A stretch of 64,000 bases of DNA from contig NC_087377.1 of assembly GCF_963675165.1 (NCBI RefSeq), forward strand, positions 6,403,122 to 6,467,121, given 5' to 3'. Shown here in pieces: positions 41,601 through 49,381 of the stretch. Position numbers and translations under genes: made by a program. Source of the DNA: Halichondria panicea (lineage: Eukaryota; Porifera; Demospongiae; Suberitida; Halichondriidae). The notes under the pieces were generated by a model, which was not told the origin of the DNA, ran no database searches, and worked only from the letters and a program-made list of their open reading frames with translations. Within the stretch, counting starts at the first letter, position 1. Each line of letters begins with the position of its first letter.

Positions 41601-44600
41601 TTGAACCAGCAGCAACTTCAACATTGCTTGGTTGCCTTGTAATTTCAGGTGGAGAGACTGAAAGAATAAAAAATCAAAAAATGAATGTCATGGAGGTTAT
41701 CTCTGTTCAACTTCACCAATTGTCAAAGTTGCTTCATTTGAAAATATGTATCCGCCAGTAGCGAACACTTGAACACGGTAGTTTCCAACATCATCTGATT
41801 GAGCACTGACAATCCGCAAGGTAGCTGTAGTGGATCCCTCAATATCTCCTTCACTGTCCGTGAGAGCTTCACCATTAGGACCAAACCACTGGTAGCTCAG
41901 ATCTGTCCCAGAGGCCACAACAGAAAACGTGGAGGTTCCACCAGTGGCCACTCCACTACTTCTTGGCTGGTTAACAATGAACACTGCATGAGCAAGAAAG
42001 TGTAACTAACAATCATGACATTACAAGTAACGTACATTCAGCGATGAGAATGAAGCTAGATGAAAACAGAGCACCAGATGTAGGGGGTAGAAAAGGTGGA
42101 CCAGAAAAGTCAGTACGGATCCTACGAACTTGAAACGCCTCCAGGCTCTCTGTGATATTGTCTGGATAGAGTGTAAATTCAAAGTCTACCGTCTGATCGT
42201 CCGGACCAAATACTAGCAGGACAGTATTCTCCCCTTGAGCTGATATAGAGTAGTCATTGTTACTAACACTTCCATCTCCATTCAATGTAGATATCGTGGC
42301 TGGTGAAATACTGGCATTTGGTGTGTTAGAGCTGGCTTCAATAGTAACCAGGAAGGTCTGTTCTGATATGCGTCCATCTTGCTTTTCAAGGGTAACAGTG
42401 ACGTTCTTTGTCTTTTGAGGCTCAATGAAGGTGTAAGATGCATTTAGGAACCCAATACGAATATCTGCATAGAATTAGTCTCACAAGCTTACAATCACCG
42501 AAGATGACTTACCATCATTATCCTGTATAATACAAAGGGATGTTTGCCTCTGTAGCCGAGCAGTGTTGGTGTCAGCTACAAGACTGTTGTTATCGACTGT
42601 CAGAACAATGATAAAAACTTCCTCATCAGCTTCATCAAAGATATCATCAAAGACACGCACAGGAACTAGAATATCGTTTTTCTGACTTCCACTCTCATCA
42701 GCTTCGAATATTACAGGAACAACATCTGGTGAAAAGTCGCGACGATCTTCAGGGACAGCTGTAAGAAAACAAAATGAAGTGGTACAACCACTTACATCAC
42801 ACACTACTTACATCTTGCATAGTTTTGCAATAGATTGTCTTCGGTTGGGATATCATCTGGTAAAGGTTGCCGGGATTCAATTGCCACTGAGATACTATAC
42901 GGTGTCAGCAACAGAGTCACAGGATTGGCCAGGCGAACGTTCTTGTTAATTGTTGCAACGATGAAACCATCATCTTCCGCACCACTGTAGTCATTCTCAT
43001 TCAGCTCGAACGTGACAACTATATTATTAAGAATGCAGATAAACAAAATGCAAAAAATCCAGTAAGAAAACCTACCAGTTCGATCTTGAATGGCAACAGT
43101 GATAGTGTTCACAAAAAAGCCAGGTGGAGACGCTCCAATAGGCTGAAGCTCCAGCCCAAAAGTTTCATCAGATTCTTGAGCAATATTGTCAAAATTGAGA
43201 GAAATGGAGATGACTGCAGGAGCACCAACTCGTGCAATGTAAGTGTTTCTGAGTAACCGGTAGTCACTTTGAGGGGCTGGAAGACAACCAAACAAAGATG
43301 TCAATCACCAACTACAAAAATACCAAAAAGCTTACTTGCAGTCCCTCCAACTTCAGTGATACGTCCTCTAATTAATGCAGATGTGCCACCCCCTTCCTTT
43401 CTGTATCCAATTTGTATATTGTAAAGCTGAGTTCTTTCTGGTGCTTCAAAGAGATCCTCCAGAAAACCATAAACTAACACATCACATTGATGAATATTGA
43501 ACCATAGAATATACGTATCATACGCATCATAAAATTAATCTTTAATGATCATCATACGTAGTGAACATACCGACACACTGTACACATTGTCCAGAGAGAC
43601 TATACGACAGTGCTGGGGTATTGACACAGCACTCTCTAGTTTCAATCTCCTCTGTTCCAATATCTCGCAGTGCAACAGTCTCACCAGCACAGGTAGCACT
43701 GACATAGCAGCCATTGAGGATGACAGGATCTACGAATTGATTGAAACAATGTTGCTTATTAGCAAACTGCTTAATTGCTGTGCCAGTGCCATCTGTTCGT
43801 ACAAACATGTTAATTTTGTGTTGACTACCGTAAATTTAGCAGATCAAATAACTATTTTACTGCACGGCTGCTCAAATTAAAAACATTTCACGCATTGCAG
43901 ATAGAGGTCAACGAATAAGTCACAGTATCAGAAGTAATTAAAACACTGATTCCATGTTCTCATGCCACCATTGAGTCAATTATCCACGAATTTTTTGAAC
44001 ATTGATTTTGACGCAAAAAAAAAAGTTGGAAGCAGCTCTGAACAGTGGCAGTAAAATGAATAGTAGTTAGGATACCACCAAAAAAAACCATTAACATCTG
44101 TTGTGGTATCATATCTGTTGCAGCACAGGCTAGTATGGGTTCTGCTTACATAATTCACTCACCAAGAAGTTGTGGAGGACAGAAATCTGGACTAGGAGAC
44201 TGTTCAGAAAAAGACCGGGTAATAAGGATCACATTATAGTTGAAACATAATATCTTACCAGATCTAGTCCTCGCAGTTGAGTATGGAATATAGAAAACAC
44301 TCTCGTGACAGAGAACCTATAAAAACATACGGACTTAGTTTACTTAGCATCCTTTATATTCGATCCTACCAAAAAGTGACACCAATAGGTGTTGGTGGAG
44401 CAACCCAGTCGAAGCACACTTCAGTTTTATCGGATCTATCCGTGTGTGTCACTCCCTGGTGTTAATAAATTAATTATTGTGGTAAGAACTATGATTTCAT
44501 GAGCTCACTGCAATAGGACAGTCCCACTGTTGAACAGTGGAAGTAGGCAGATTGATAAACTCTCCAACACTGATTTGCTCAGGAGACACTGAGAACTCAG

Positions 44601-45056
44601 TAGTGGACTCCCGAGGCTGGACAACAAATCCTCTGAACTGAGCCCCAGCACTTGCTCTCAGGCAAACTATGGAACGATAGAGGTAGTGTCATTATCACAT
44701 AGAGCTATGTACATCCTATAGCTACATGCATGCGTGCTGTTAAAGTATTAACAATCCCAATGAGACCATGCTGGAGAATAAAATAGTTTACGTCTGTGCA
44801 CAGCTCCACATCTGTAGAAGTTTTCTTGTCCTGCTAGCACCTGGCCACTATCAATGGAATCAACAATCAGGCTGAATTCACAAGAAGCAGGTAGGCACGG
44901 CTGTGCTACATTCTCGAGATGTTGTGGAGTCAAGTCACTGCACACACTTGGATATAAATCTAAATTTGTTGGAGCACCATCAGGTAGGCCTGAAACTAGG
45001 TTAATGCTATAGCTGCTTAGCAGAGCAGCTGAAACGAATAGCAAACAAATCACCAT
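1..45056 (-). CDS. Giant Reeler / Calx-beta / Ig-repeat secreted protein gene (partial, 3' end off window)
   Basis: Seen: 99 coding exons can be chained on the minus strand from an ATG at 45056 to the left edge with consensus GT-AG boundaries and no in-frame stop. All junctions are phase 1 except one phase-0 junction between the exons at 44509-44666 and 44163-44199. Domain order is signal peptide, Reeler, then three rounds of cysteine-rich module + three Calx-beta-like domains + Ig-like array. Summed coding length is about 23.6 kb (about 7,900 residues). No transmembrane segment lies in annotated exons. Known: Reeler, Calx-beta and Ig domains are extracellular adhesion/matrix modules, and Calx-beta domains bind calcium in several families. 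Inferred: a calcium-dependent secreted adhesion or recognition protein. Whether this is one gene or three tandem genes is unsettled: only the first round has a visible signal peptide and start, and I found no terminal exon between rounds, which favours one gene. Near-identical repeats also make assembly error possible. Confidence 0.75.
164..4240 (-). repeat. 2.19-kb tandem repeat (two copies)
   Basis: Exons at 234, 602, 1240 and 1452 recur at 2426, 2794, 3432 and 3644, offset 2,192 bp, with introns included. Cassette order is PEIET Ig, A2 Ig, B Ig, A Ig, C-domain; the same cassette is embedded in the 6.38-kb repeat. Confidence 0.9.
5666..9216 (-). CDS. Calx block 3: cysteine-rich module and three Calx-beta-like domains
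   Basis: Exons 9058-9216 (cysteine-rich module), 8859-8999 plus 8590-8796 (domain 1), 7356-7565 plus 6148-6375 (domain 2) and 5666-6094 (domain 3). All borders are phase 1. Upstream of about 5979 the sequence follows block 2 almost exactly; downstream of about 5965 it follows block 1, so the last exon is a recombinant. Domain 1 has one more codon than in block 2 (extra Ser/Pro near TSTPP). The intron 6376-7355 lacks the about 570-bp insertion present in block 2. Confidence 0.8.
6376..7355. other. Calx block 3 intron with transposon-derived sequence
   Basis: No exon seen. About 6540-7345 resembles the interior and 3' end of the GCCTCGGTG-family element (shared AAGCTTTAGTTTGCAAATCC stretch, CA run and a terminal CGAGGCATAA). 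Equivalent sequence lies at about 31990-32787 in block 2. Confidence 0.6.
9979..13557 (-). CDS. Ig array 2, 6.38-kb repeat copy 3 (incomplete) and array end
   Basis: Exons 13159-13557 (follistatin-like + Ig), 12994-13083 (miniature Ig), 12467-12895 (follistatin-like + Ig), 12156-12317 and 11948-12070 (C-domain), 11310-11579 (PEIET-type with A2-like end), 10996-11250 (B Ig), then 10657-10926 (A Ig followed by a different intron), 10322-10600 (B-type Ig) and 9979-10248 (the distinctive last Ig with GGYSCVVSN). The repeat is left around 10.9 kb, after which the sequence follows the end of Ig array 1 (35448-36065) instead. All borders are phase 1. Confidence 0.84.
12994..13083 (-). CDS. Miniature Ig exon, copy 3
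   Basis: Same 90-bp internally deleted Ig exon, in 6.38-kb repeat copy 3. Splice borders and frame intact. Confidence 0.58.
13558..15158. other. Long intron of the 6.38-kb repeat (copies at 19937-21540 and 26319-27919)
   Basis: No coding exon supported. It holds a GTAGGGGTAGTAGG-rich stretch (about 13742-13780), a diverged member of the GCCTCGGTG-ended element family (about 14870-15095) with a CA run, and a segment (13684-13745) resembling the Calx-block intron at 6418-6482. Confidence 0.7.
15159..19936 (-). CDS. Ig array 2, 6.38-kb repeat copy 2 (exons)
   Basis: Same thirteen exons as copy 1, each 6,382 bp to the left: 19538-19936, 19373-19462, 18846-19274, 18535-18696, 18327-18449, 17689-17958, 17375-17629, 17036-17305, 16725-16886, 16513-16635, 15875-16144, 15507-15782, 15159-15437. 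No exon is broken. Observed differences from copy 1 are scattered single bases plus one 3-bp intron indel near 20510 (explaining 6,382 versus 6,379 bp spacing). Confidence 0.85.
19373..19462 (-). CDS. Miniature Ig exon, copy 2
   Basis: Same 90-bp internally deleted Ig exon as at 25755-25844, with intact splice borders and frame; part of 6.38-kb repeat copy 2. Confidence 0.58.
21541..26318 (-). CDS. Ig array 2, 6.38-kb repeat copy 1 (exons)
   Basis: Exons in transcription order: 25920-26318 (follistatin-like + Ig), 25755-25844 (miniature Ig), 25228-25656 (follistatin-like + Ig), 24917-25078 and 24709-24831 (C-domain), 24071-24340 (PEIET-type Ig with an A2-like end), 23757-24011 (B Ig), 23418-23687 (A Ig), 23107-23268 and 22895-23017 (C-domain), 22257-22526 (PEIET Ig), 21889-22164 (A2 Ig) and 21541-21819 (B' Ig). 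All are phase 1-1 and total 3,108 bp of coding per repeat. It is nearly identical to copies 2 and 3, so this is recent or gene-converted sequence. Confidence 0.85.
25228..25656 (-). CDS. Follistatin-like + Ig fused exon (FOLN-Ig1), copy 1
   Basis: A 429-bp phase 1-1 exon opening with DDPCAAFDCALGYEC and a second cysteine pair (FCQRIRLC), then an Ig domain whose C strand reads LCYQWFGP, so an extra cysteine sits beside the core tryptophan. The 3' half is nearly identical to the A-type Ig exons, showing a conversion or crossover inside the exon. Copies at 18846-19274 and 12467-12895. Confidence 0.7.
25755..25844 (-). CDS. Miniature (internally deleted) Ig exon, copy 1
   Basis: A 90-bp exon with acceptor tgtag and donor GTGAG kept. 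It starts like the PEIET-type Ig (ATELDEQTGNASFSVEASGA) and ends like the G strand (ASDADIYIS), with the middle of the Ig fold (C to F strands) missing. Length is 30 codons and phase is 1-1, so splicing it in would not shift the frame. It cannot form a complete Ig fold. Confidence 0.6.
25920..26318 (-). CDS. Follistatin-like + Ig fused exon (FOLN-Ig2), copy 1
   Basis: A 399-bp phase 1-1 exon. Residues about 3-35 have the follistatin N-type spacing C-x4-C-x5-C...C-x-C-x3-C (CAVVDCVFGHEC, then FCKCNRDC), followed after a short cysteine-containing linker by an Ig domain starting LPVIEVQPSD. Copies at 19538-19936 and 13159-13557. Known: FOLN modules precede Kazal/EF-hand domains in SPARC and follistatin; fusion directly to an Ig in one exon is unusual. 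Confidence 0.7.
27920..30394 (-). CDS. Ig array 2, leading segment
   Basis: Exons 30140-30394 (B-type Ig), 29797-30066 (A-type Ig), 29486-29647 and 29274-29396 (C-domain), 28636-28905 (PEIETQPESV Ig), 28268-28543 (A2-type Ig, with the extra LLSYQW residue) and 27920-28198 (B'-type Ig with EPLSDSDG). All have phase-1 borders. This segment is the same order of cassettes as in the 2.19-kb and 6.38-kb repeats. The acceptor of the exon at 28636-28905 has a base change relative to other copies (reads agggcct rather than aggggct on the plus strand), which changes the first residue from Ala to Gly but keeps the AG. Confidence 0.85.
30544..34695 (-). CDS. Calx block 2: cysteine-rich module and three Calx-beta-like domains
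   Basis: Exons 34537-34695 (cysteine-rich module, CCVNTEALSY core), 34338-34478 plus 34066-34269 (domain 1; acidic turn AAEDDETLLFELTL), 32805-33014 plus 31026-31253 (domain 2; DEADEEVFILVV, closing IQDDDG) and 30544-30972 (domain 3). Exon borders are phase 1, and block order and exon sizes match blocks 1 and 3. The intron at 31254-32804 carries an inserted repeat element absent from the block 3 copy. No signal peptide or promoter-like start precedes the cysteine-rich exon; it joins in frame to the last Ig exon of array 1, so I treat it as internal to the same gene. Confidence 0.8.
30870..36065 (-). repeat. Long duplication matching 5980-10600 (about 25-kb spacing)
   Basis: Calx block 2 and the end of Ig array 1 match Calx block 3 and the end of Ig array 2, including introns (for example 33216 with 7762, 34658 with 9179, 35448 with 9979). 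Interrupted by one element insertion near 31406-31973 and small indels. Confidence 0.9.
31406..31973. mobile_element. About 570-bp MITE-like element, GCCTCGGTG family (Calx block 2 intron)
   Basis: Present in the Calx block 2 intron but absent from the otherwise matching block 3 intron (empty site at 6527/6528), so it inserted after the block duplicated, or was lost from the other copy. Ends ATGAAAGCACCGCGG and CACCGAGGCATAA. Confidence 0.8.
35448..39433 (-). CDS. Ig array 1, twelve homogenised Ig-like exons
   Basis: Exons 39164-39433, 38799-39071, 38475-38729, 38136-38405, 37801-38079, 37462-37734, 37128-37406, 36789-37061, 36455-36733, 36122-36391, 35787-36065 and 35448-35717. All are phase 1-1 (85-93 codons) with introns of roughly 65-70 bp for most pairs. 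Two main flavours alternate: A type (PAIDVQPSDVNAEAGG) and B type (PVIGTQPENVDVE or PVIETQPENVEVE), repeating about every 673 bp. The core YQWFGP and DAGDY motifs are kept. The last exon differs: its F strand has a cysteine (GGYSCVVSN) and it ends TFSK. The sequon NSS in IEGSNSSTLQ is a repeated potential N-glycosylation site. Confidence 0.87.
35787..38729 (-). repeat. About 673-bp tandem repeat of two-exon Ig pairs
   Basis: B-type plus A-type exon pairs start at 35787, 36455, 37128, 37801 and 38475 (steps 668, 673, 673, 674). The pairs at 36455 and 37128 are nearly identical including introns, so this is the smallest clear duplication scale in the locus. Confidence 0.88.
39812..40177 (-). 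CDS. Two-exon unrecognised beta-rich domain (C-domain), copy in array 1
   Basis: Exons 40016-40177 and 39812-39934. The joined product is about 95 residues: a first half with LILNCSAEFLAES and a second cysteine cluster (SCTSSRDL, FECSFN), then a second half ending in GASGSQTIVISATD and the threonine-rich STITITTT. Both exons are multiples of three with phase-1 borders, so the pair behaves as another shufflable cassette. I do not recognise the family. It resembles bacterial and invertebrate Ig/FN3-like or cadherin-like beta-sandwich tails only in composition. Nine copies occur in the window, always between an A-type Ig exon and the Ig exon starting APEIETQPESV. Confidence 0.7.
40325..41983 (-). 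CDS. Ig array 1, first five Ig-like exons (divergent set)
   Basis: Single-exon Ig-like domains at 41717-41983, 41382-41657, 41001-41276, 40662-40937 and 40325-40609 (an alternative acceptor gives 40603). Each is phase 1-1 and 89-95 codons long. Seen in each: a QP-containing A strand, the core tryptophan in YQWFG or YQWYG, a DGxIEGS turn and a DAGNY or DVGNY F strand followed by N or A at the G-strand turn. The canonical B- and F-strand cysteines are absent. These five are distinct from each other in sequence, unlike the homogenised exons further downstream, and are repeated almost base for base 36,370 bp away in Ig array 3. Confidence 0.85.
42036..43729 (-). CDS. Calx block 1: cysteine-rich module and three Calx-beta-like domains
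   Basis: Exons 43571-43729 (53-residue cysteine-rich module with the CCVNTPALSY core), 43336-43473 plus 43076-43276 (Calx-beta-like domain 1), 42812-43018 plus 42513-42758 (domain 2) and 42036-42464 (domain 3). Every exon is a multiple of three with phase-1 borders. Calx-beta features seen: SDY or RDFSPD strands, acidic turns such as DEADEEVFIIVL and ESDETFGLEL, and closing strands ending IQDNDG or IQDRTG. The acidic residues at those turns are the usual calcium ligands of the fold. This is the most diverged of the three blocks in its 5' two thirds, while its 3' portion (42036 to about 42350) is almost identical to block 3. Role inferred: extracellular calcium-binding spacer ahead of the Ig array. 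Confidence 0.8.
44163..45056 (-). CDS. Signal peptide and Reeler domain exons (exons 1-3)
   Basis: Exons 44792-45056, 44509-44666 and 44163-44199. The open frame extends upstream to 45089 but only through a TTG; the first ATG is at 45056 in a good context (A at -3, G at +4) and is followed at once by a hydrophobic signal segment (MVICLLFVSAALLSS). The mature part matches the Reeler pattern: GLPDGAP near the start, VCSDLTPQH, a spaced C...C pair, and the diagnostic FRGFVVQPRE after the splice to the second exon. A short linker (SPSPDFCPPQLL) in the third exon leads to the cysteine-rich module. Known: Reeler domains occur at the N-terminus of secreted matrix and defence proteins such as reelin, spondin and insect defense proteins. 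Exon 1 ends in phase 1, exon 2 in phase 0, exon 3 in phase 1, and the frame is kept throughout. Confidence 0.82.
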
Positions 45057-45259
45057 TTCTTGTATTTCACATAGCTCAAGCGAAAACAAGTTAGATCTAG
45101 AAGTGTAGATAAACTCTGGTATGATCGATAATTCAATGTGCTCAGCAAATTGATGATTCTACTGCACATGCGCAGACATCTGCTGGAACCACCCGTACCA
45201 GATGCATGTGCTTTTCAAGGTGGCCACATCATCTTCTCCTCCTTGTCCAGATTGAAAAG
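45057..45259. promoter_or_regulatory. Bidirectional promoter region between the Ig gene and TMEM147
   Basis: The start codons of the minus-strand Ig gene (45056) and plus-strand TMEM147 (45260) are only 203 bp apart, so both 5' UTRs and core promoters must lie in or overlap this stretch. It contains TGCGCAGACATCTGC-like GC-richer sequence and no obvious TATA box for TMEM147. Sharing of elements is inferred from spacing alone. Confidence 0.7.
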
Positions 45260-48200
45260 ATGACTCTTTTCCATTTCGTGAATTGTATTGGAGCTGCCTA
45301 CGCTCCCTACTTCATCACCTATCGATTTTGTGGACTGTAAGTAAGCTTAACAATCCAGTCAAAATGTTAGTCTCAGTATTGATTTCTTGTTGTACAGATC
45401 CGAGTACAGCTCTTTCTGGAAGTGTGTGCGAGCTGGCACAGCTTACATTGTCACTCAGCTTGTGAAGGTAAGGTCTAAACCTGCGGTGTGACCACACGTA
45501 CACGTACATGTAGGGAAAAAAGAAGTGTTTGGAAGTGGTGTGACCATTCACATTTTATTACACGTGAAGCCATCCTAAATGTCCTTTGGGTAAACTCACT
45601 CAACATATGAAAGTTGTTTTTCGAGACATCACCTCTCCAGCAATTGTGACATACCCATTCAGTCAGCCATTGTGAAATGACAAAGCATCTCTTAAACTAC
45701 TATTTTAGGTGTTCAACATTAGCGAACTTAGTAGCCATGCAGGTACATATCTTTAAATAGAATTGGGCTGCCCCTAAAATGAGGAAGTCTTTAACTCATT
45801 TGAAATATTTGATTTTATTACATTGGCTACAGCTCTTATCAATAGTCATGAAACTTCTTCGAGCATCTGAGAAAGCTGTCATGTCGCAAATTAAAATGTT
45901 GTGTATCGCACACACAGCTTTTATTCGAGGCCTGTACAATTAAAATCGCGACGTTTAATCAAGGAAATAAGTTAAACGCATAACTAAATTTGGCCAAAAC
46001 ACGTAATTAATTTTTATGCTTGCATGATTTATTTCTAGCGCCTACGGTACAGCCCCTAAATATTGTTTTCTCCTCGCAGATGCTGATACTTGCTACCCTC
46101 TTCCCATTGAATGCTGCTGAAGAACATGGCAACCCTGTTTTAGGAGTACGTTCCTCTTCCTTAGTAACCAGGAGAATATGTTCCTTTTGTGGAATTGTTG
46201 GTCTTTATAATAAGCATTCAACTTACAGTGTAGTTCTATCTTTCACTGTGAACTAAAACTAACGTCTTTTTGCGAAACATCTCTGAATATAACTTTGGGG
46301 ACACACAGTTTCTTCTTATAGAGGTGGCGTATGTTGAGGCAGGGAGAGTTTTAACCAGGGGGCGAAGTTTAGCATTTCACTGAGCACATGTCACGTAGGA
46401 TATGCAAAGGCCCCCTATTACATTTGTGGCCTGTCCATGACCTATATTATTATGGCCTCTCTTAATTGAGGTATGCCTGTTATAAAGTGGGATTCTGCTA
46501 TACATAGTGCCTGCATCAAAAGTTCATCAAACAGCTGTGTTGTCTTCGTCTGTGTACGTTTGTTCTCTTATTTTTCCCAGGAAGCTCTCAAGTCGACAGT
46601 GGATCTGTTGGACATGCTTGGAATGTACTTGGTGATCACCAGACTACTGGGAAGGTCAGAGCAGAAGGTTCTAGTGACAGCTGTGGGTAAGTTGAGAAGA
46701 CTCACATTGTCTTGTTATAGTTATTGTAAACTACATTAGAATTTATAGCAATTAGCCTCTGAGGCTGAGGGTTGTATACCCATGCACTGGAATGAAATGC
46801 TTGCTATGTAAGCTACCTCATCTTAGATACAACTAGCTACCAGCTCAAAAACGAACGACAAGCTTGCATGCATATGACCCACCCATCTACTTGTCCATGT
46901 TCAGTGAGCCCCACCCTTTTATCCTGCTTTCCTTGTGTTTAGCATGCCCTTGCCAACGTGGTGTCTAGCGAGCACTGCCCTTTTGTGAAGTACTAACATC
47001 TTTTAAAAATCAGTGCGCCTTCAAGGCAAGGGTTTATGGTAGTTAAACCCCACCCATGCAGTTGCTACTCTAAGTTGGGTATATACCGTATAACTCATCA
47101 AATTAAAGTTTTCCGATGTCATTGCTGTAGTAGCCGCCACGCCTGAGACGCCAAATTAAAAATCCAAATGACTTGTTCGCCAAATATAATACCCACTAAA
47201 TGTTCCAGTTATACGATACGTCACAATCCAGGCTAGCTATAATAATTATACCTTAATTATGGTGCACCGTATTACTTGAATATTTTGCTGGTGAAGAACC
47301 TTTACGAATGAGCCAAATCAGCAGAAAAATTGACCCTCACTATAATTGCGTTTCTGGCAAGGATCATATGACAGTGTATATGTATACCGTATATGCTCGA
47401 TCAGAGGCCGCTCTTGTATAAAGGCCGCACTCAAATAGTAGCCTCCCTTGCTAGCAAAATGAAACATTTAGTAGGCGCTCTCAAATAGTAGCCTCAGTGA
47501 ACTTTGACTCTAGCATTTCTGCACGTGGCAGCCAAAAAAATTATTACTAGCAGCTAGCTACATGTACGTACGTAGCTACAAGTAGCAGCTTGTTAGTGCT
47601 TCACAAAGACTTTCTCATGGCAGAGTTCAAGTTTATGCAGGTGAAAACAACTTTTGATGACAAACTAAATTATCTGGAGCTAATAAACGCCGCTCTTGAA
47701 CAGTGGCCTCTCTTGAATTGTAGCCTCCTCTTCCAGCAAAATGAAACATTTAGTAGCCGCGGCTCCTGATCAAGCATATACGGTAGTTACTGGTAATTAC
47801 ACAATTACCAGTAACTAGCGAATTGATCAAAGTTCGCATAATTTTTTTTTATGTTTGATGCTTGCAAAGCATTCTAGTAATACGATATCCACTTTCTAAT
47901 TGGTTCTCCTTAGCATGCTTCTCAGCTAGATTTTTTCGGGGAATCAACTAATTTTGTTTTTGATTATCCATGACCTTCATTGTATTCTGTTTGTGGTGGT
48001 GGTGGTGGTGGTGGTGGTGGTGGTACTGACGGGGTTAAGTATTCAGTTGTAACTTGTAGAATATCGCTATAGAATTGTTCATCAAAAGAACACATTTCCT
48101 TTGTTCAACAGTGATGTGCGTTTCAACACCTTCCTCTATACTATTCATATAATAATCAGCTTCCAGTATCTCATAACTAGAGCACTTCCAGTGCTAAACT

Positions 48201-49333
48201 CTGGCCTGAGGTTCGATCTACATGTATTATGGCTTTTGAGAGCAATATTGCTACTGCAACAGTTATTTGTGTATATTTAGCCAACGTGCAAGTTAAATTT
48301 CTTGACTTGCTCACTTTTATTCAACCATGAAGCCTTTATAATACTATTGAAGTTAATGACTTGTTGTATGTTAAGGCTATAATTGTATCCATGCTGTATA
48401 AATGCATCTTTTAAGCGCAGTCAGGTGTGCAGACTCAGAATATACCGACAGGCCACCGTATAACCGGCAGCTGCCTGCGTGAATATGTGACGTACATGTA
48501 TCTGCATACTTGCATTATTTTACTGTACAGTCATGTTATTGTATATAACATGTAGCCATTGCTAGCTGGCACCCAATGTTTCTCTGGTTGTGAACTAGAT
48601 ATCGCTCTTTTACAGGCTGGGGCACTGCTGAGATGGTGATGACCAAGGTGTTGCCACTGTGGGTGGGAGCAAGAGGGGTGGAGTTTGAATGGACAAACTT
48701 GCAGAGTGCACTTGATTCCAACCTCAATCTGGTAAGTGCTGTGTACTAGCTATGATATTATCTACAGTCTACTTTGAAAGGTTATTGTGCAATGATCGAG
48801 TCTCAAACGTTTGAGTTCTAACTCGTGACAGATCTTGCACCATTACAATTATGAAAGCACCGCGGCTGCTGATGCCTCGGTGGAGGTTCCGGCCAAAGCT
48901 ACATAACATAAAGCTACTATACACACATTATAATAATATCATGATGAACATTTTTGCATAATTAATGTGCTGCATGCAAAGGGAAACTCGAAGAGTGGGT
49001 AATGATCGACCACGATTGTTGTTAAAAACAATCGATGCCAAAAATTTTAAGTCTAAAATTGATGGGTGCATCAGCAGAGCCTTGTAGCTCTCTTCTCACT
49101 CTTGCAGCTACCAATAGCTAGCGTTCTAGTGCAGAGCTAACTACTAAGTGGAGTAGCAACACTCGGTGAACAAGTTTGCTACGCACTCTTCTGAAAAGGC
49201 TGCAATGGCATTCCAAATAAGTAAAACTAGGCATTATTTTGCAAATCCACAAATTAAAATCCAAGAAAACATGACTAGAAGCCTATAGAAACTCTTACTT
49301 GCACTTCAATGATCCTTGAGCAGCTGTAGCAGT

Positions 49334-49381
<48 letters not shown>

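Larger units (their letters stand above)
38475..42350 (-). repeat. Long duplication matching 2102-5979 (36.37-kb spacing)
   Basis: Five divergent Ig exons and the 3' part of Calx domain 3 recur at exactly 36,370 bp offset (for example 41697 with 5327 and 40651 with 4281), introns included; the offset shifts only slightly through the C-domain introns. Identity stops at about 42350 within the last Calx exon. Confidence 0.92.

Noticed and set aside
1-42350. CRISPR array or prokaryotic Ig-repeat adhesin
   Set aside because: The repeats are spliced exons of 255-430 bp with consensus GT-AG borders; TMEM147 and RLR genes show an animal genome.
45057-45089. Start of the Ig gene at 45089
   Set aside because: That codon is TTG; the first ATG in frame is 45056, directly before the hydrophobic signal segment.
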